60,060 nucleotides of DNA from Parasporobacterium sp. GTDB taxonomy: Bacteria; Bacillota; Clostridia; Lachnospirales; Lachnospiraceae. The notes beneath the pieces are model-generated. The model made no database searches. It had not been told where the DNA came from and saw only the letters and a list, made by a program, of their open reading frames with translations. The position numbers and the translations under genes were made by a program. This document shows positions 52,009 through 60,060 of this stretch, piece by piece (within the stretch, counting starts at the first letter, position 1; each line of letters begins with the position of its first letter). Where the stretch lies: assembly GCA_017459985.1 (NCBI GenBank), contig JAFUBX010000017.1:1-60060 (forward strand), given 5' to 3'.

Positions 52009-53051
52009 TTGGACATCCCTTCCCGGATGATCGTGTCAAGGATCTGTTCAAATGTCATTCCGGCAGCTTTCAGCATGTTCGGGAAACGGCTGTGGGAAGT
52101 GAATCCGGGAATCGTATTGACTTCGTTGAATACGAGTTTTCCTGATTCTGTCAAGAACATATCCACTCTCGCGAATCCATCACAGCCCAGAATATGATAG
52201 ATTTTCCCCGCAGTTTCTTTGATTGCATCTGCTGTACGGGGATTGATCGGAGCCGGAACATAGATCTGCGAACTTTTCAGAGTGTACTTTTCCTCATAAT
52301 CAAAAAACTCCTGTGCCAGTTCGATCTTATCCACTTCTCCGATGGTCAGACGGTCTTTGCCGATAATGGCACATCCCACTTCAAATCCGGTAATCGTTTC
52401 TTCCAGAATGACCGCGTCGTCATAAGAAAACGCATTTTTAAGAGCTTTTGGAAGCTCTGATGCATTATGAATTTTTGAAATCCCAAAGGAAGATCCGGCC
52501 CGGACAGGCTTCATAAAAATCGGATAGCCAATGATCGCTGCAAGAGAAGAGATCTCTTCTATGGGCGTGTCTTTGCTGAGCAGAACGGATTCCGGGACAG
52601 CAATTCCGGCAGATTTCACCAGCTGATGTGCCCGATATTTGTCCATGCAGAGAGCGGAAGACAGGGGACCACAGCCGATAACAGGAATGCCAGCCAGTTC
52701 CAGCATTCCCTGTACCGTACCGTCTTCCCCCTTCTGCCCATGAAGAACCGGGAAGGCAGCATCTATGTGGATAGATTCCGGGCCCGATGCGGTTTGTTTT
52801 TTAAATGCGGAATTTGACTGATCAAAAGAAAGTAAAACAGGAGTGCAGGTATCAGGGGAATTCCAGGAATCAGCCGGGATATAACCAGCGGGTCCATCAT
52901 AGAAATACCAGCTTCCTTGTCTGGAAATGCCGATGAGAACGGGGGTGTAAAGATCCGTATTGATGTGTGTGATCACGGCATAAGCAGATTGAAGGGAAAC
53001 CTGGTATTCCGGGGAACATCCGCCAAACAGGATTGCGATCGTTTTCTTCAT
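52005..53051 (-). CDS. vanG: D-alanine-D-serine ligase, VanG type
   Basis: A 348-residue ATP-grasp ligase. The start IAILFGGCSPEYQVSLQSAYAV, FPVLHGQKGEDGTVQGM, SALCMDKYRAHQLV, KPVRAGSSFGI and FNEVNTIPGFTSHSR are D-Ala-D-X ligase blocks. The loop around FFDYEEKYTLKSSQIYVPA has the EKY element of the VanC/VanG (D-Ser-adding) ligases and not the KAA/H type of VanA/VanB (D-Lac) or the Y-K type of housekeeping Ddl. Product D-Ala-D-Ser would lower glycopeptide affinity. Adjacent racemase and VanRS strengthen the call. No vanX/vanXY is near. Confidence 0.8.
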   Translation of the reverse strand: MKKTIAILFGGCSPEYQVSLQSAYAVITHINTDLYTPVLIGISRQGSWYFYDGPAGYIPADSWNSPDTCTPVLLSFDQSNSAFKKQTASGPESIHIDAAFPVLHGQKGEDGTVQGMLELAGIPVIGCGPLSSALCMDKYRAHQLVKSAGIAVPESVLLSKDTPIEEISSLAAIIGYPIFMKPVRAGSSFGISKIHNASELPKALKNAFSYDDAVILEETITGFEVGCAIIGKDRLTIGEVDKIELAQEFFDYEEKYTLKSSQIYVPAPINPRTADAIKETAGKIYHILGCDGFARVDMFLTESGKLVFNEVNTIPGFTSHSRFPNMLKAAGMTFEQILDTIIREGMSK

Positions 53052-53113
53052 AATAGATCCTTTCTGGTAAAAAACCGGTTATATTTGCAAAACAGGAATG
53101 AGGAACGGTTCCT

Positions 53114-53179
53114 AGCTTAGCAAAAACAGACAGGAGGTTTTTTAAGATCCGGTTAGGAAATCCTTAAGAAAATCCTTAG
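53114..53179 (-). promoter_or_regulatory. vanG promoter: four 11-bp repeats plus -10 at fixed distance
   Basis: Read on the minus strand, four 11-bp units follow each other without gap (plus coordinates 53179-53169, 53168-53158, 53157-53147, 53146-53136), each beginning CTAA, CTTAA, CCTAA or CTTAA. The -10 (TAAGCT, plus 53119-53114) starts 26 bp after the TTAA of the last unit. Same geometry as at the vanZ and ABC promoters, with a weaker -10. Probable VanR operator. Confidence 0.65.
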
Positions 53180-53221
53180 AAAATACAGAGATTTTATATA
53201 GAAAGAAAAGCCCTTGAAGCC

Positions 53222-53286
53222 TTAAGGATATTTTAAGAAATCATCAAGGAAGAATTAAGAAACGATTGTCTTTACAGGGGTATACT
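53222..53286 (+). promoter_or_regulatory. vanZ promoter: four 11-bp repeats plus TATACT
   Basis: Four contiguous 11-bp units: TTAAGGATATT (53222), TTAAGAAATCA (53233), TCAAGGAAGAA (53244), TTAAGAAACGA (53255). TATACT is at 53281-53286, exactly 26 bp after the last unit begins. No -35 hexamer is needed or seen, as expected for an OmpR/VanR-type activated promoter. A near-identical block lies before the ABC operon. Confidence 0.75.
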
Positions 53287-53346
53287 ATATGAAGATACGG
53301 CTGTTTATGGAAAAGCAGAGTCTAATATAAAACGGAGGAAGTCGCT

Positions 53347-53988
53347 ATGGAAGAAGTTGTTTTGGTCTGTTATGATGTCCTGACAGTCATGCTGCCGACA
53401 GGGGTCCTGACAATCTTATCTGTTATTAGGGGAAAAAAACAGGGAAGATTGGATGTTCGCCGGAGAGCCATACGGATGATCCTGTTTGGCTTATATCTGT
53501 TTGGTCTTTTTCATGTAACCGGTGCCGGAACGTTGTACGATGCGATCCGGTATGGTGCGGAGTTCCATCCTTCTCAGCTTAATCTGGTTCCTTTTTCAGA
53601 CGATATGATAAACCGGTCTGTCCTGATCAGCCATGCCGTTTTGAACATCCTTCTATTTATTCCGTTTGGCGTTTTGCTGCCGCTTATCTGGAGAAATCTT
53701 CAAAAGGTATGGCAGGTGATCTTGACAGGATTCCTGTTGTCAGTCGTTGTTGAACTGAGTCAATTGCTGAATCACAGAAGCACAGATATCGATGACCTCA
53801 TCCTGAATGTTTTCGGAACATTTATCGGAATTCTGCTGTTCAGATTTATCTTCCGAAAAGGAAAACAAAAAGGATATGCAGGGAGAACCGAAATTATTGA
53901 GATGGTGATCTTTATAGCAGCAGCGTTCCTGTGCCGGTTTCTGGCCTTTGATGAATTCGGGGCAGCAAAACTGCTGTATGGATTCTGA
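53347..53988 (+). CDS. VanZ family membrane protein
   Basis: A 213-residue protein with about five membrane helices (residues 10-25, 38-55, 95-118, 122-140, 165-185, 188-200) and the VanZ core: FHPSQLNLVPFSDD, VLNILLFIPFGVLLPL, LLSVVVELSQLL and NHRSTDIDDLILNVFGTFIG. VanZ of Tn1546 gives low-level teicoplanin resistance by an unknown mechanism. Its promoter carries the presumed VanR operator. ATG after ACGGAGG. Confidence 0.88.
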   Translation: MEEVVLVCYDVLTVMLPTGVLTILSVIRGKKQGRLDVRRRAIRMILFGLYLFGLFHVTGAGTLYDAIRYGAEFHPSQLNLVPFSDDMINRSVLISHAVLNILLFIPFGVLLPLIWRNLQKVWQVILTGFLLSVVVELSQLLNHRSTDIDDLILNVFGTFIGILLFRFIFRKGKQKGYAGRTEIIEMVIFIAAAFLCRFLAFDEFGAAKLLYGF

Positions 53989-53993
53989 TCAGG

Positions 53994-55124
53994 TCATTCT
54001 TTCGGCAGCATTACGGTAAAGCAGATGTTATCTCCTTCACTTTCTGCGATAATGGTTCCTCCATGCAAAGTGATGATCTCTTTGGCAATCGCAAGCCCCA
54101 GGCCTGCACCACCGGTATGGGAAGTCCGGGATTCATCCAGCCGGTAAAACTTCTCGAACAGGGAAGCGAGTTGTTCTTGTGGAATGTGTCTGCCTTTGTT
54201 CGCAAAGGTGATACAGACGCGATTGCCGGCGTTCTTTGCAGTAATGGTGATCCGGGAATCCAGGAAACTATAGGCGGCTGCATTTTTCAGGATATTGTTG
54301 AATACCCTGGCCAGCTTGTCTGGATCGGCACAGACTGTCAGGTCTTCTTCCGCCTGAAGATCCACCGTATTTCCATTGGCAGACAAGACCGGGTGCAGTT
54401 CATCAATAAGTTGAACTAGCATATAGGAGAGATCCAGAGAGGTTTTGCTGATCGTGATCTCCTGGGAATTATATCTGGTAATCTCAAAGAATTCATCGAT
54501 CATTTTTTCCAGGCGGTATGCTTTTTCCAATGTAATACCGACATATTTTTCCCGCTTTTCTGCCGGAAGATCCTGGATCTCGGAAAGCAGGTTCAGATAA
54601 CCGATCACAGAGGTGAGCGGAGTCCTAATATCATGGGCCAGGTACATCACCAGCTCATCTTTGCGCTGCCGGGCCAGTCGGGATTCCATTTCATGTTTTT
54701 CCAGGCTGGCTTTGACCTCTTTCAGCTTCGCTTCCGTTGCAGCCATTTCGGGAGGCATGCGAATTTCGGTTGCGGGATCAGAGATGGCAGAGATTCCCTG
54801 ATTGATCACATCGAAATATTGGGTGAAACTGTTCATGATAATTCTCAGAGAGATCAGAAAAATGATGATTACCACTGCGATCCATAACAGATCCATATAA
54901 TTCCGGATCCAGTTAAAATAAAACATGTACGCATTACTGTAATCCATATCCAATATACGATGCAGAAGCCGGACGATCACATCCGCAAACCTGCCTTTTA
55001 CGATCAAAAAATAAAAGATAACAAACAGAAGAAACGTAATGCCTGCGATTACGCCAAACCTGAGCATGAGTTTTCTTTTGACTTGTGTGTAATCGGAGTT
55101 GCTTTTCTTATTGCCTCGTTTCAA
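53994..55124 (-). CDS. vanS: VanS-type sensor histidine kinase
   Basis: A 376-residue kinase with two membrane helices (about residues 22-46 and 77-96) enclosing a short extracellular loop, a HAMP-like linker, the H-box AHDIRTPLTSVIGYL (His near 162), an N box FNNILKNAAAYS near 278 and G boxes near 320-345 (HTGGAGLGLAIAKEI). The short sensor loop and sequence resemble VanS of the VanG/VanB type. Starts inside the 3' end of vanR (17-bp overlap). Confidence 0.85.
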   Translation of the reverse strand: MKRGNKKSNSDYTQVKRKLMLRFGVIAGITFLLFVIFYFLIVKGRFADVIVRLLHRILDMDYSNAYMFYFNWIRNYMDLLWIAVVIIIFLISLRIIMNSFTQYFDVINQGISAISDPATEIRMPPEMAATEAKLKEVKASLEKHEMESRLARQRKDELVMYLAHDIRTPLTSVIGYLNLLSEIQDLPAEKREKYVGITLEKAYRLEKMIDEFFEITRYNSQEITISKTSLDLSYMLVQLIDELHPVLSANGNTVDLQAEEDLTVCADPDKLARVFNNILKNAAAYSFLDSRITITAKNAGNRVCITFANKGRHIPQEQLASLFEKFYRLDESRTSHTGGAGLGLAIAKEIITLHGGTIIAESEGDNICFTVMLPKE

Positions 55125-55815
55125 TTTTATACCCCACTCCCCATACGGTCTTGATATAGTTTGGATGTTCCGCCGTGTCGTTCATTTTCTCCCGCAAATG
55201 GCGGATGTGCACGGTAATCGTATTATTGTTCTTGATATAGTATTCATCCTTCCAGATCTGATGGAACAGATCTTCCGAGCTGACCACTTCTCCTTTGTGC
55301 TCCAGCAGGATCCGGAGGATGGAGAACTCCGTTGGCGTCAGGGTTAAAGGCTTTTCATTCAGGAAACATTCATGGGTGCGGATATTGAGCAGAAGGCCTG
55401 CATGGACGATTTCTTCCGGTTCTTCTTTTTCAGCGTTAGCCAGATTGTATTTCTTATACCGCCTAAGCTGCGCTTTGACCCTGGCCACAAGCTCCAGGGG
55501 CAGGAAGGGCTTCGTCATATAATCATCCGCTCCGAGGGTTAGGCCGTTGATCTTATCGGCCTGTTCTTCCTTAGCAGTCAGCATGATCACGGGATAGGTG
55601 TACTGTTCCCGGATCTTCCGGAGCAGGGTAAAGCCGTTGATCTCCGGAAGCATGATATCCAGAATGGCAAGATCCAATTCTGTGTTTTGGATACAGTCCA
55701 AAGCATCCCGGGAAGAGTAATATTTATAAACCGTATAATTCTCGTTTTGCAGATACACTTCCACAAGATCTGCAATCTCCGGTTCATCATCTACGATCAG
55801 AATCTTTTCAGACAT
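55108..55815 (-). CDS. vanR: VanR-type response regulator
   Basis: A 235-residue OmpR-family regulator. The receiver has Asp-Asp (VDDEPE), phospho-Asp in LAILDIMLP (near 51) and Lys in YMTKPF (near 101); the winged helix (FLNEKPLTLTPTEFSIL, KDEYYIKNNNTITVHIRHLR) closes the protein. MSEKILIVDDE at 55815 is the start, with GAAGGGA before it; an in-frame ATG at 55929 would add 38 unrelated residues. Presumed to bind the 11-bp repeat arrays at 53136-53265 and 55933-56008. Confidence 0.88.
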   Translation of the reverse strand: MSEKILIVDDEPEIADLVEVYLQNENYTVYKYYSSRDALDCIQNTELDLAILDIMLPEINGFTLLRKIREQYTYPVIMLTAKEEQADKINGLTLGADDYMTKPFLPLELVARVKAQLRRYKKYNLANAEKEEPEEIVHAGLLLNIRTHECFLNEKPLTLTPTEFSILRILLEHKGEVVSSEDLFHQIWKDEYYIKNNNTITVHIRHLREKMNDTAEHPNYIKTVWGVGYKIETRQ

Positions 55816-55884
55816 GTTTGGTTTCCCTTCATTTCCGGCTGTAGAACCAGGTGTCACGTGTCCCTGGCTTCTGCCCGATAGTTC

Positions 55885-55954
55885 TATATAGTATAGCAAA
55901 TCTTTATCCGGATTTATGAGTTTTTCCATGAGAAATCCTTAAGATTTTCTTAAG
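55885..55954 (-). promoter_or_regulatory. vanRS upstream region with two phased repeats
   Basis: On the minus strand two adjacent 11-bp units, CTTAAGAAAAT and CTTAAGGATTT (plus 55954-55944 and 55943-55933), match the VanR-type repeat. A TATACT box follows at plus 55890-55885, and a weaker TAAATC lies 26 bp after the last unit. Autoregulation is likely, but which -10 is used cannot be told. Confidence 0.5.
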
Positions 55955-55964
55955 ATGCCGGAGG

Positions 55965-56029
55965 TTAGGGAATCCTTAAGAAAAGCTCAAGGAAGCGTTA
56001 AAGACTCCCCGTATTCTTCCGGATATACT
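55965..56029 (+). promoter_or_regulatory. ABC operon promoter: four 11-bp repeats plus TATACT
   Basis: Units TTAGGGAATCC (55965), TTAAGAAAAGC (55976), TCAAGGAAGCG (55987) and TTAAAGACTCC (55998); TATACT at 56024-56029, again 26 bp after the last unit begins. Order of units, phasing and distance equal those at 53222-53286. The 22 bp at 55963-55984 differ at one position from 53151-53172 in the other intergenic region. Confidence 0.78.
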
Positions 56030-56083
56030 ATGGCTGTTTCAGTACTGGGATCGATAATACAGATGGCGTAGAAAGGAGTTTTT

Positions 56084-56617
56084 ATGAAGAACATAAGGAA
56101 ATACGGATGGTTGTTTGGTATAGGAAGCCTGATTCTTTTAAATCTGACAGGATGCACAGAGACGGTAACATCTTCTTCCCAAGAGGCAATACCGAATCCG
56201 GCGGAACAGAAAACGGTGACCGGGATGCAGGAACCGGAGACAACATTGCAGGAACCGGAAGCCGGGTTACATAATGGCGCTTATTATGATGGTTCCAATC
56301 TCCAGGGGCATGTGACACAGTTAACAGCGGATGGATTTATGATGGCGCCTGCTTTTATATCGCAGGAAGCAGAAGGGGAAGTTATGGCAGAAGCTGCACC
56401 GGAAGCAGATAACAAAGAGCAGGAAGTCGAGATTATCTACGCTGATCCGGTATCCATTCAGATCGCCACAATTGACAGCGCCAGTCTCACCGAAATCTCC
56501 CGGGAAGACGCAGAGAAAGAAGTCATCAAGAAGCAGACCGATGTCTGCATTTTCGGGAGCTGTCAGGATACCCGTCATTGGATTGCGGATAAGATCCTGA
56601 TCATCAGATGGAGGTAG
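56084..56617 (+). CDS. Putative lipoprotein of the VanRS-linked ABC operon
   Basis: A 177-residue lipoprotein: signal peptide with lipobox LNLTGC (Cys24), a Glu/Pro/Thr-rich linker (residues 28-65) and an uncharacterised outer domain. A short C-terminal segment looks irregular (IFGSCQDTRHWIADKILIIRW). AAAGGAG before the ATG. First gene of the operon; a periplasmic-side partner or sensor of the transporter is likely (inference). Confidence 0.65.
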   Translation: MKNIRKYGWLFGIGSLILLNLTGCTETVTSSSQEAIPNPAEQKTVTGMQEPETTLQEPEAGLHNGAYYDGSNLQGHVTQLTADGFMMAPAFISQEAEGEVMAEAAPEADNKEQEVEIIYADPVSIQIATIDSASLTEISREDAEKEVIKKQTDVCIFGSCQDTRHWIADKILIIRWR

Positions 56618-56620
56618 GCC

Positions 56621-57805
56621 ATGAATATAATTTACAGGGCAGGCTGCTATGTCTTCCGAAAGAAAGGACGGACGATCCTGTTATTGATGGTTTTTACAGT
56701 GTCTGTTTTTTTGATACAGGGGATTTTTATGGTACGGGAAAATGCCAAAAATATACTGAAAGAGCTGGCTGAAAATGCAGAAGGCAGAGTTGCTCTGGAA
56801 TACGCAGATTCTTCCACGGGATTTCAAAAGGCAGAACTGGAGAAGATAGAAAACCAGGATAATGTGGCCTGGATCAATTACTTGTATGAAGAAGTTTTTT
56901 CACCAAAGGATCTGGAACTGATTGGAGATGATCATGGAGACGGCCGCTGCCGGATTCATATGCAGGATAAAATTCAAAACGACAGCCCTTTTGAAGAAAA
57001 AATGTACCGGGTTGTTAAGGGGCGTTATCCGGAAAGAACAGGAGATATATTGATTAATCTGTTCCTGGCGCAGGCGAACGGTTTGTCCGTAGGAGATATG
57101 CTTTTTGGAGATCATCAGATCACGGGGATGTTTTTGGCCGGAAGTGAGAGACAGCAGACAGATCATGTCATTCCGGAAAACAGAATCGAGAATCAGATTT
57201 ATATGAAGATAGATTCAAGCCATTCAAAAAAAGAGGAAGATCGGGCGGAGATACCGCTGCAAAGGATCGTATGCTATCTGGAAGATCCGGAGCTTTTGGA
57301 GCAGACGATACAGGAATTCCGGGAATTCTGCCCGGATCCGGTTCATATCACTTCTGACGATCATGTGTATCAGAAAATGAAAACGACGATGACGCAAAGC
57401 ACCAGGATTACCTTATTGATACTGATTCTGACGATTCTGACCGGAGGATTTATTTCCTGCTTTCTCCTGATGATGTGGATACGCAGCCGGAAAAAGGAAA
57501 TGGCTGTATTTCGGAGTATGGGGATGTCCAAAGGAACGATACTGGGACAGCTTCTGTTTGAGGAGACATTTATTTTTGCAGGTGCTTTTCTGATTTCTTC
57601 CCTGGGTAGTATTTGGGGACTGCCAGGGCTGTTACAGAAAATGGAATTACTGTCGGAAGCGGATATTTCCGGCCTGATCACGGGAAAAGACTTGTGCATG
57701 CAGGGAATTTGCGGATTGCTGTCCGTACTCTTTCTGACAGCAGCCAACGGTTTGCCGGCTACGAGTGGAAATATAAAAAACATCTTAAGTTCCATGGAGG
57801 AGTAA
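56621..57805 (+). CDS. FtsX/MacB-like ABC permease 1
   Basis: A 394-residue permease: helix 1 at about 18-38, an extracellular domain of about 220 residues (residues 40-255), then three helices at 262-285, 305-330 and 350-375. The TRITLLILILTILTGGFISCF region and the FRSMGMSKGTILGQLLFEE loop are typical FtsX-family features. Such proteins use mechanical force on extracytoplasmic substrates. Begins 3 bp after the lipoprotein stop. Confidence 0.85.
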   Translation: MNIIYRAGCYVFRKKGRTILLLMVFTVSVFLIQGIFMVRENAKNILKELAENAEGRVALEYADSSTGFQKAELEKIENQDNVAWINYLYEEVFSPKDLELIGDDHGDGRCRIHMQDKIQNDSPFEEKMYRVVKGRYPERTGDILINLFLAQANGLSVGDMLFGDHQITGMFLAGSERQQTDHVIPENRIENQIYMKIDSSHSKKEEDRAEIPLQRIVCYLEDPELLEQTIQEFREFCPDPVHITSDDHVYQKMKTTMTQSTRITLLILILTILTGGFISCFLLMMWIRSRKKEMAVFRSMGMSKGTILGQLLFEETFIFAGAFLISSLGSIWGLPGLLQKMELLSEADISGLITGKDLCMQGICGLLSVLFLTAANGLPATSGNIKNILSSMEE

Positions 57806-57811
57806 AGAAAC

Positions 57812-59251
57812 ATGAGTTTGCTGAATCTGAGCCTGAAGGCGATCTATCGAAAATGGAAGCGCTCGCTTCTTTTGGTATTGATCATCGTTGTTATCACGGT
57901 ATTTTTCTTTCTGGGATGGAGTCTGAAAAACGCTTCTGTAAAAACGCAGAATGCGGGAAAACAGGCCATTGGCGCATCTTTCCGCCTGGAACAGAACGAA
58001 GAAAACCGGCATGTGCGTTTAACTAAAGCCTGCCGGAAAATAGGAGATAATCAGGAAGGATATGCAGACGGGGTGCATGCAGAACAGCTGGCAAGCGGGG
58101 CATGGCTTATTTATACGGATCATTTGTTTGAAACGCTTGTTTTGTCTGATATCCAAAGAATTGCCGCTGTACCGGGAATCGCAGAGTATAACATTGTTAC
58201 CTCCAATACCGTTGTCCACCCGGTAAACTTTCTTCGCGTGGAAGATCCGGAAACGGATCAAAGCAAGGATGAAGGAGGGGTATCGCTCCGGGGGGAATGG
58301 AATATGAAACTGGATTTTGAAGTGCAAAAGGGAAATGTGGAGATCCTGCAGGGGCGAATGATTGTTCCGGGTGACATTAATGTATGCGTGCTGTCACGGC
58401 AGTTGGCGGAGAAGAACGGGCTGCAGGTTGGCAATCGGGTTTCCTTTAACAGTTGGAAGGAACCGGACAGCTCTGCGGAGTTCCAGGCGGAGATCATCGG
58501 GATCTATGATTCCAAAGCGGGAATCCCTGCGTATATGAATGGGGACAGTTACCGGAGTGAAAATATTATCTTTACAGATCTTGATTTTCCCTGTAAAGCG
58601 GAAGGACATGCACAGGATCCATTATACCAGTATGCAACATTCACGGTAGAAGATGTAGATCAATACGATGCTGTCAAAGACCGCATTCTGTCTTTGGATA
58701 TCCAATGGGAGAGGTATGATTTTCTGGATCATACAGGGATGAGTGAGACGATCGCGGATAATTACAAAGATTTGCAGAATATCAGCAGGTTGCTGCTGAT
58801 CCTTTCGTTTGCATCAGGGCTGCTGATTTTATGTCTTATCTTCCAATTCTGGATCAGAGGCCGGATCCGGGAAATCGGGGTTTTTCTCGCTTTAGGGAAA
58901 CGAAAGATCCAGATTATTCTGCAGATTCTATTGGAAGGGATCCTCATCGGAATCATTGGCTTTTTCCTGGCCTTTGCAGCTGCCGAACCTGCCTGCAGCC
59001 TCCTGGAGGGATTGATCTCGGACTATCATATACAACTGCAGGAAGAACAAAAACTGTCGGATGCAGGGATGGTGGCAAACTCCGTACAGGAAGAGGATGC
59101 CCGGATTGTAGGGGTGGAGACAGAAATGAATGAAAGTATGGTCATCCTTTGTGCAATCTCTGTGTTCGGAATGTTGGCAGGATCCATACTGCTGGCGGTA
59201 GGGTTTGTGATGATCAGAAAGCCAAAAGAAATCCTGGCAAAAATGATATGA
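57812..59251 (+). CDS. FtsX/MacB-like ABC permease 2
   Basis: A 479-residue permease of the same family: helix 1 at residues 18-38, a large outer domain (about 40-300), and three C-terminal helices (near 322-345, 370-395 and 445-468) with the FLALGKRKIQIILQILLEG loop. Two unlike FtsX-type permeases with one ATPase match the Vex1/Vex3 pattern. Confidence 0.85.
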   Translation: MSLLNLSLKAIYRKWKRSLLLVLIIVVITVFFFLGWSLKNASVKTQNAGKQAIGASFRLEQNEENRHVRLTKACRKIGDNQEGYADGVHAEQLASGAWLIYTDHLFETLVLSDIQRIAAVPGIAEYNIVTSNTVVHPVNFLRVEDPETDQSKDEGGVSLRGEWNMKLDFEVQKGNVEILQGRMIVPGDINVCVLSRQLAEKNGLQVGNRVSFNSWKEPDSSAEFQAEIIGIYDSKAGIPAYMNGDSYRSENIIFTDLDFPCKAEGHAQDPLYQYATFTVEDVDQYDAVKDRILSLDIQWERYDFLDHTGMSETIADNYKDLQNISRLLLILSFASGLLILCLIFQFWIRGRIREIGVFLALGKRKIQIILQILLEGILIGIIGFFLAFAAAEPACSLLEGLISDYHIQLQEEQKLSDAGMVANSVQEEDARIVGVETEMNESMVILCAISVFGMLAGSILLAVGFVMIRKPKEILAKMI

Positions 59252-59266
59252 GGGAGGAAAAGAAAC

Positions 59267-59890
59267 ATGCTGACATTGGAAAACATTGTATATTACTATA
59301 AAGCACAACCGGAAAAGATGATTCTGGAGCATTTGTCCCGGCAGTTTGAAGCCGGAAAAATGTATGCGATACTGGGAGAAAGCGGATCCGGAAAAACGAC
59401 ACTGCTTTCCCTGATGGCAGGGCTTGATATTCCGACGGAGGGAAGGATCCTGGTTTCAGGTGAAGATATCCGACATAGGAATCTGAATGAATACAGAAGA
59501 CACCATGTGAGCCTGGTCTTCCAGAATTATAATCTGATCGATTATCTGACCCCGCTTGAAAATGTAAAATTGGGAGGAAGGAAAGATCCGATGGAATTAT
59601 TACAACTGGTAGGACTGACGGAGAAGGAGGCCAGAAGGAACATCCTGCAGTTATCCGGAGGACAACAGCAGCGGGTAGCCATTGCGAGGTCGATTGCGGG
59701 GGATGCCCCGATTCTTCTGGCGGATGAACCGACCGGGAACCTGGATGAATCGACTGCATTGGAGATCATCCGCATTTTCCAGGATCTGGCTCATACGCAA
59801 AGAAAGTGTGTGATCATCGTTACCCACAGCAGTCAGTTGGCTGAGGAAGCAGATATTGTACTGCTGTTAAAAGACGGAAAACTTGCATAA
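59267..59890 (+). CDS. MacB/LolD-type ABC transporter ATPase
   Basis: A 207-residue ATPase: Walker A GESGSGKTT (residues 38-46), signature LSGGQQQRVA near 128, Walker B ILLADEPTGNLDE near 150 and H-loop VTHSSQ near 186. The compact length is normal for the FtsE/LolD/MacB branch. Last gene of the operon, 15 bp after permease 2. Confidence 0.92.
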   Translation: MLTLENIVYYYKAQPEKMILEHLSRQFEAGKMYAILGESGSGKTTLLSLMAGLDIPTEGRILVSGEDIRHRNLNEYRRHHVSLVFQNYNLIDYLTPLENVKLGGRKDPMELLQLVGLTEKEARRNILQLSGGQQQRVAIARSIAGDAPILLADEPTGNLDESTALEIIRIFQDLAHTQRKCVIIVTHSSQLAEEADIVLLLKDGKLA

Positions 59891-60060
59891 AAGCCTCATT
59901 GTTTATAATAGAAATCGAAAGAGACTAACTATTAAAAGTCAAGCCTAATTTTAAGTAAATTCGCAGAAATGCGTTTTACATATAAGCACATTGAAAATCG
60001 CATGACAAACAGAGTATCAAGGATACCCTCAAAAACACATATGGGAGAATAAGAGCCTGG
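59891..60060. other. Gene-free end of the window
   Basis: AT-rich sequence after the ABC ATPase with no credible gene and no clear hairpin-plus-T terminator. Confidence 0.6.

Overview
The window looks like a gut Firmicute of the Lachnospiraceae/Clostridiales type. The evidence is strong GGAGG-type ribosome sites, frequent TTG/GTG starts, roughly balanced GC, and a Tn1549/CTn-like conjugation gene set (PrgI, VirB4, NlpC/P60, DUF4315, DUF4366, TopB, YodL/DUF4316, SNF2-methylase giant, MobC, relaxase). No rRNA, intact tRNA or CRISPR array is visible.

1-21.1 kb: the type IV secretion and mobilisation module of an integrative conjugative element (ICE), all on the + strand and entered part-way through. 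The giant SNF2/methylase gene carries a second, out-of-frame gene (tnpV) nested inside it. 21.4-23.3 kb: wreckage of a DNA phosphorothioation (dnd) island (dndB 3' part, dndC lacking its 3' end) plus a small Xre regulator. 23.5-30 kb: a tightly packed ten-gene operon (Bcp peroxiredoxin, YaaA, Nudix, DnaQ-like exonuclease, GNAT, SPL-type radical SAM, SfsA, MmcQ-EVE fusion, GNAT, metallophosphoesterase) that reads as a damage/repair unit. 30.2-33.2 kb: ECF sigma factor, membrane protein and ABC transporter. 33.4-37.8 kb: regulators (Xre, GAF-BTAD activator, Xre with long C-terminal region, MerR-GyrI). 37.8-43.4 kb: the recombination end of the ICE, with an 11-bp-phased GTCACAG array, an Xre gene, a gene-free stretch rich in perfect hairpins (candidate structured RNA), mazF, two excisionase-like genes, a tyrosine integrase, an AbiE toxin-antitoxin pair and a 3' tRNA fragment that marks the attachment site.

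43.4-45.5 kb: remains of an older element in the same tRNA site (integrase C-terminal remnant, an autoregulated DUF234-type ATPase, a second, interrupted copy of the tRNA 3' end). 46-49 kb: an ACT-domain fusion protein, a graveyard of decayed genes (yaaA, smr, GNAT, TIGR04076 family) and an intact nitrilase-family amidohydrolase. The decayed yaaA here has an intact paralogue in the 23.5-30 kb operon. 49-50.9 kb: a second autoregulated AAA ATPase.

50.9-59.9 kb: a vancomycin-resistance-like locus. It holds a VanG-type D-Ala-D-Ser ligase and soluble racemase (- strand), a VanZ-family protein (+), a VanRS two-component system (-), and a lipoprotein plus FtsX/FtsX/ATPase ABC operon (+) resembling the pneumococcal vex/vncRS arrangement. 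The two divergent intergenic regions share one regulatory layout: four direct repeats at exactly 11-bp spacing (consensus about TTAAGRAANNN) with a -10 box exactly 26 bp after the last repeat starts. This ties the ligase, VanZ and ABC units into one probable VanR regulon. No VanX/VanXY peptidase is visible, so resistance itself is not established.
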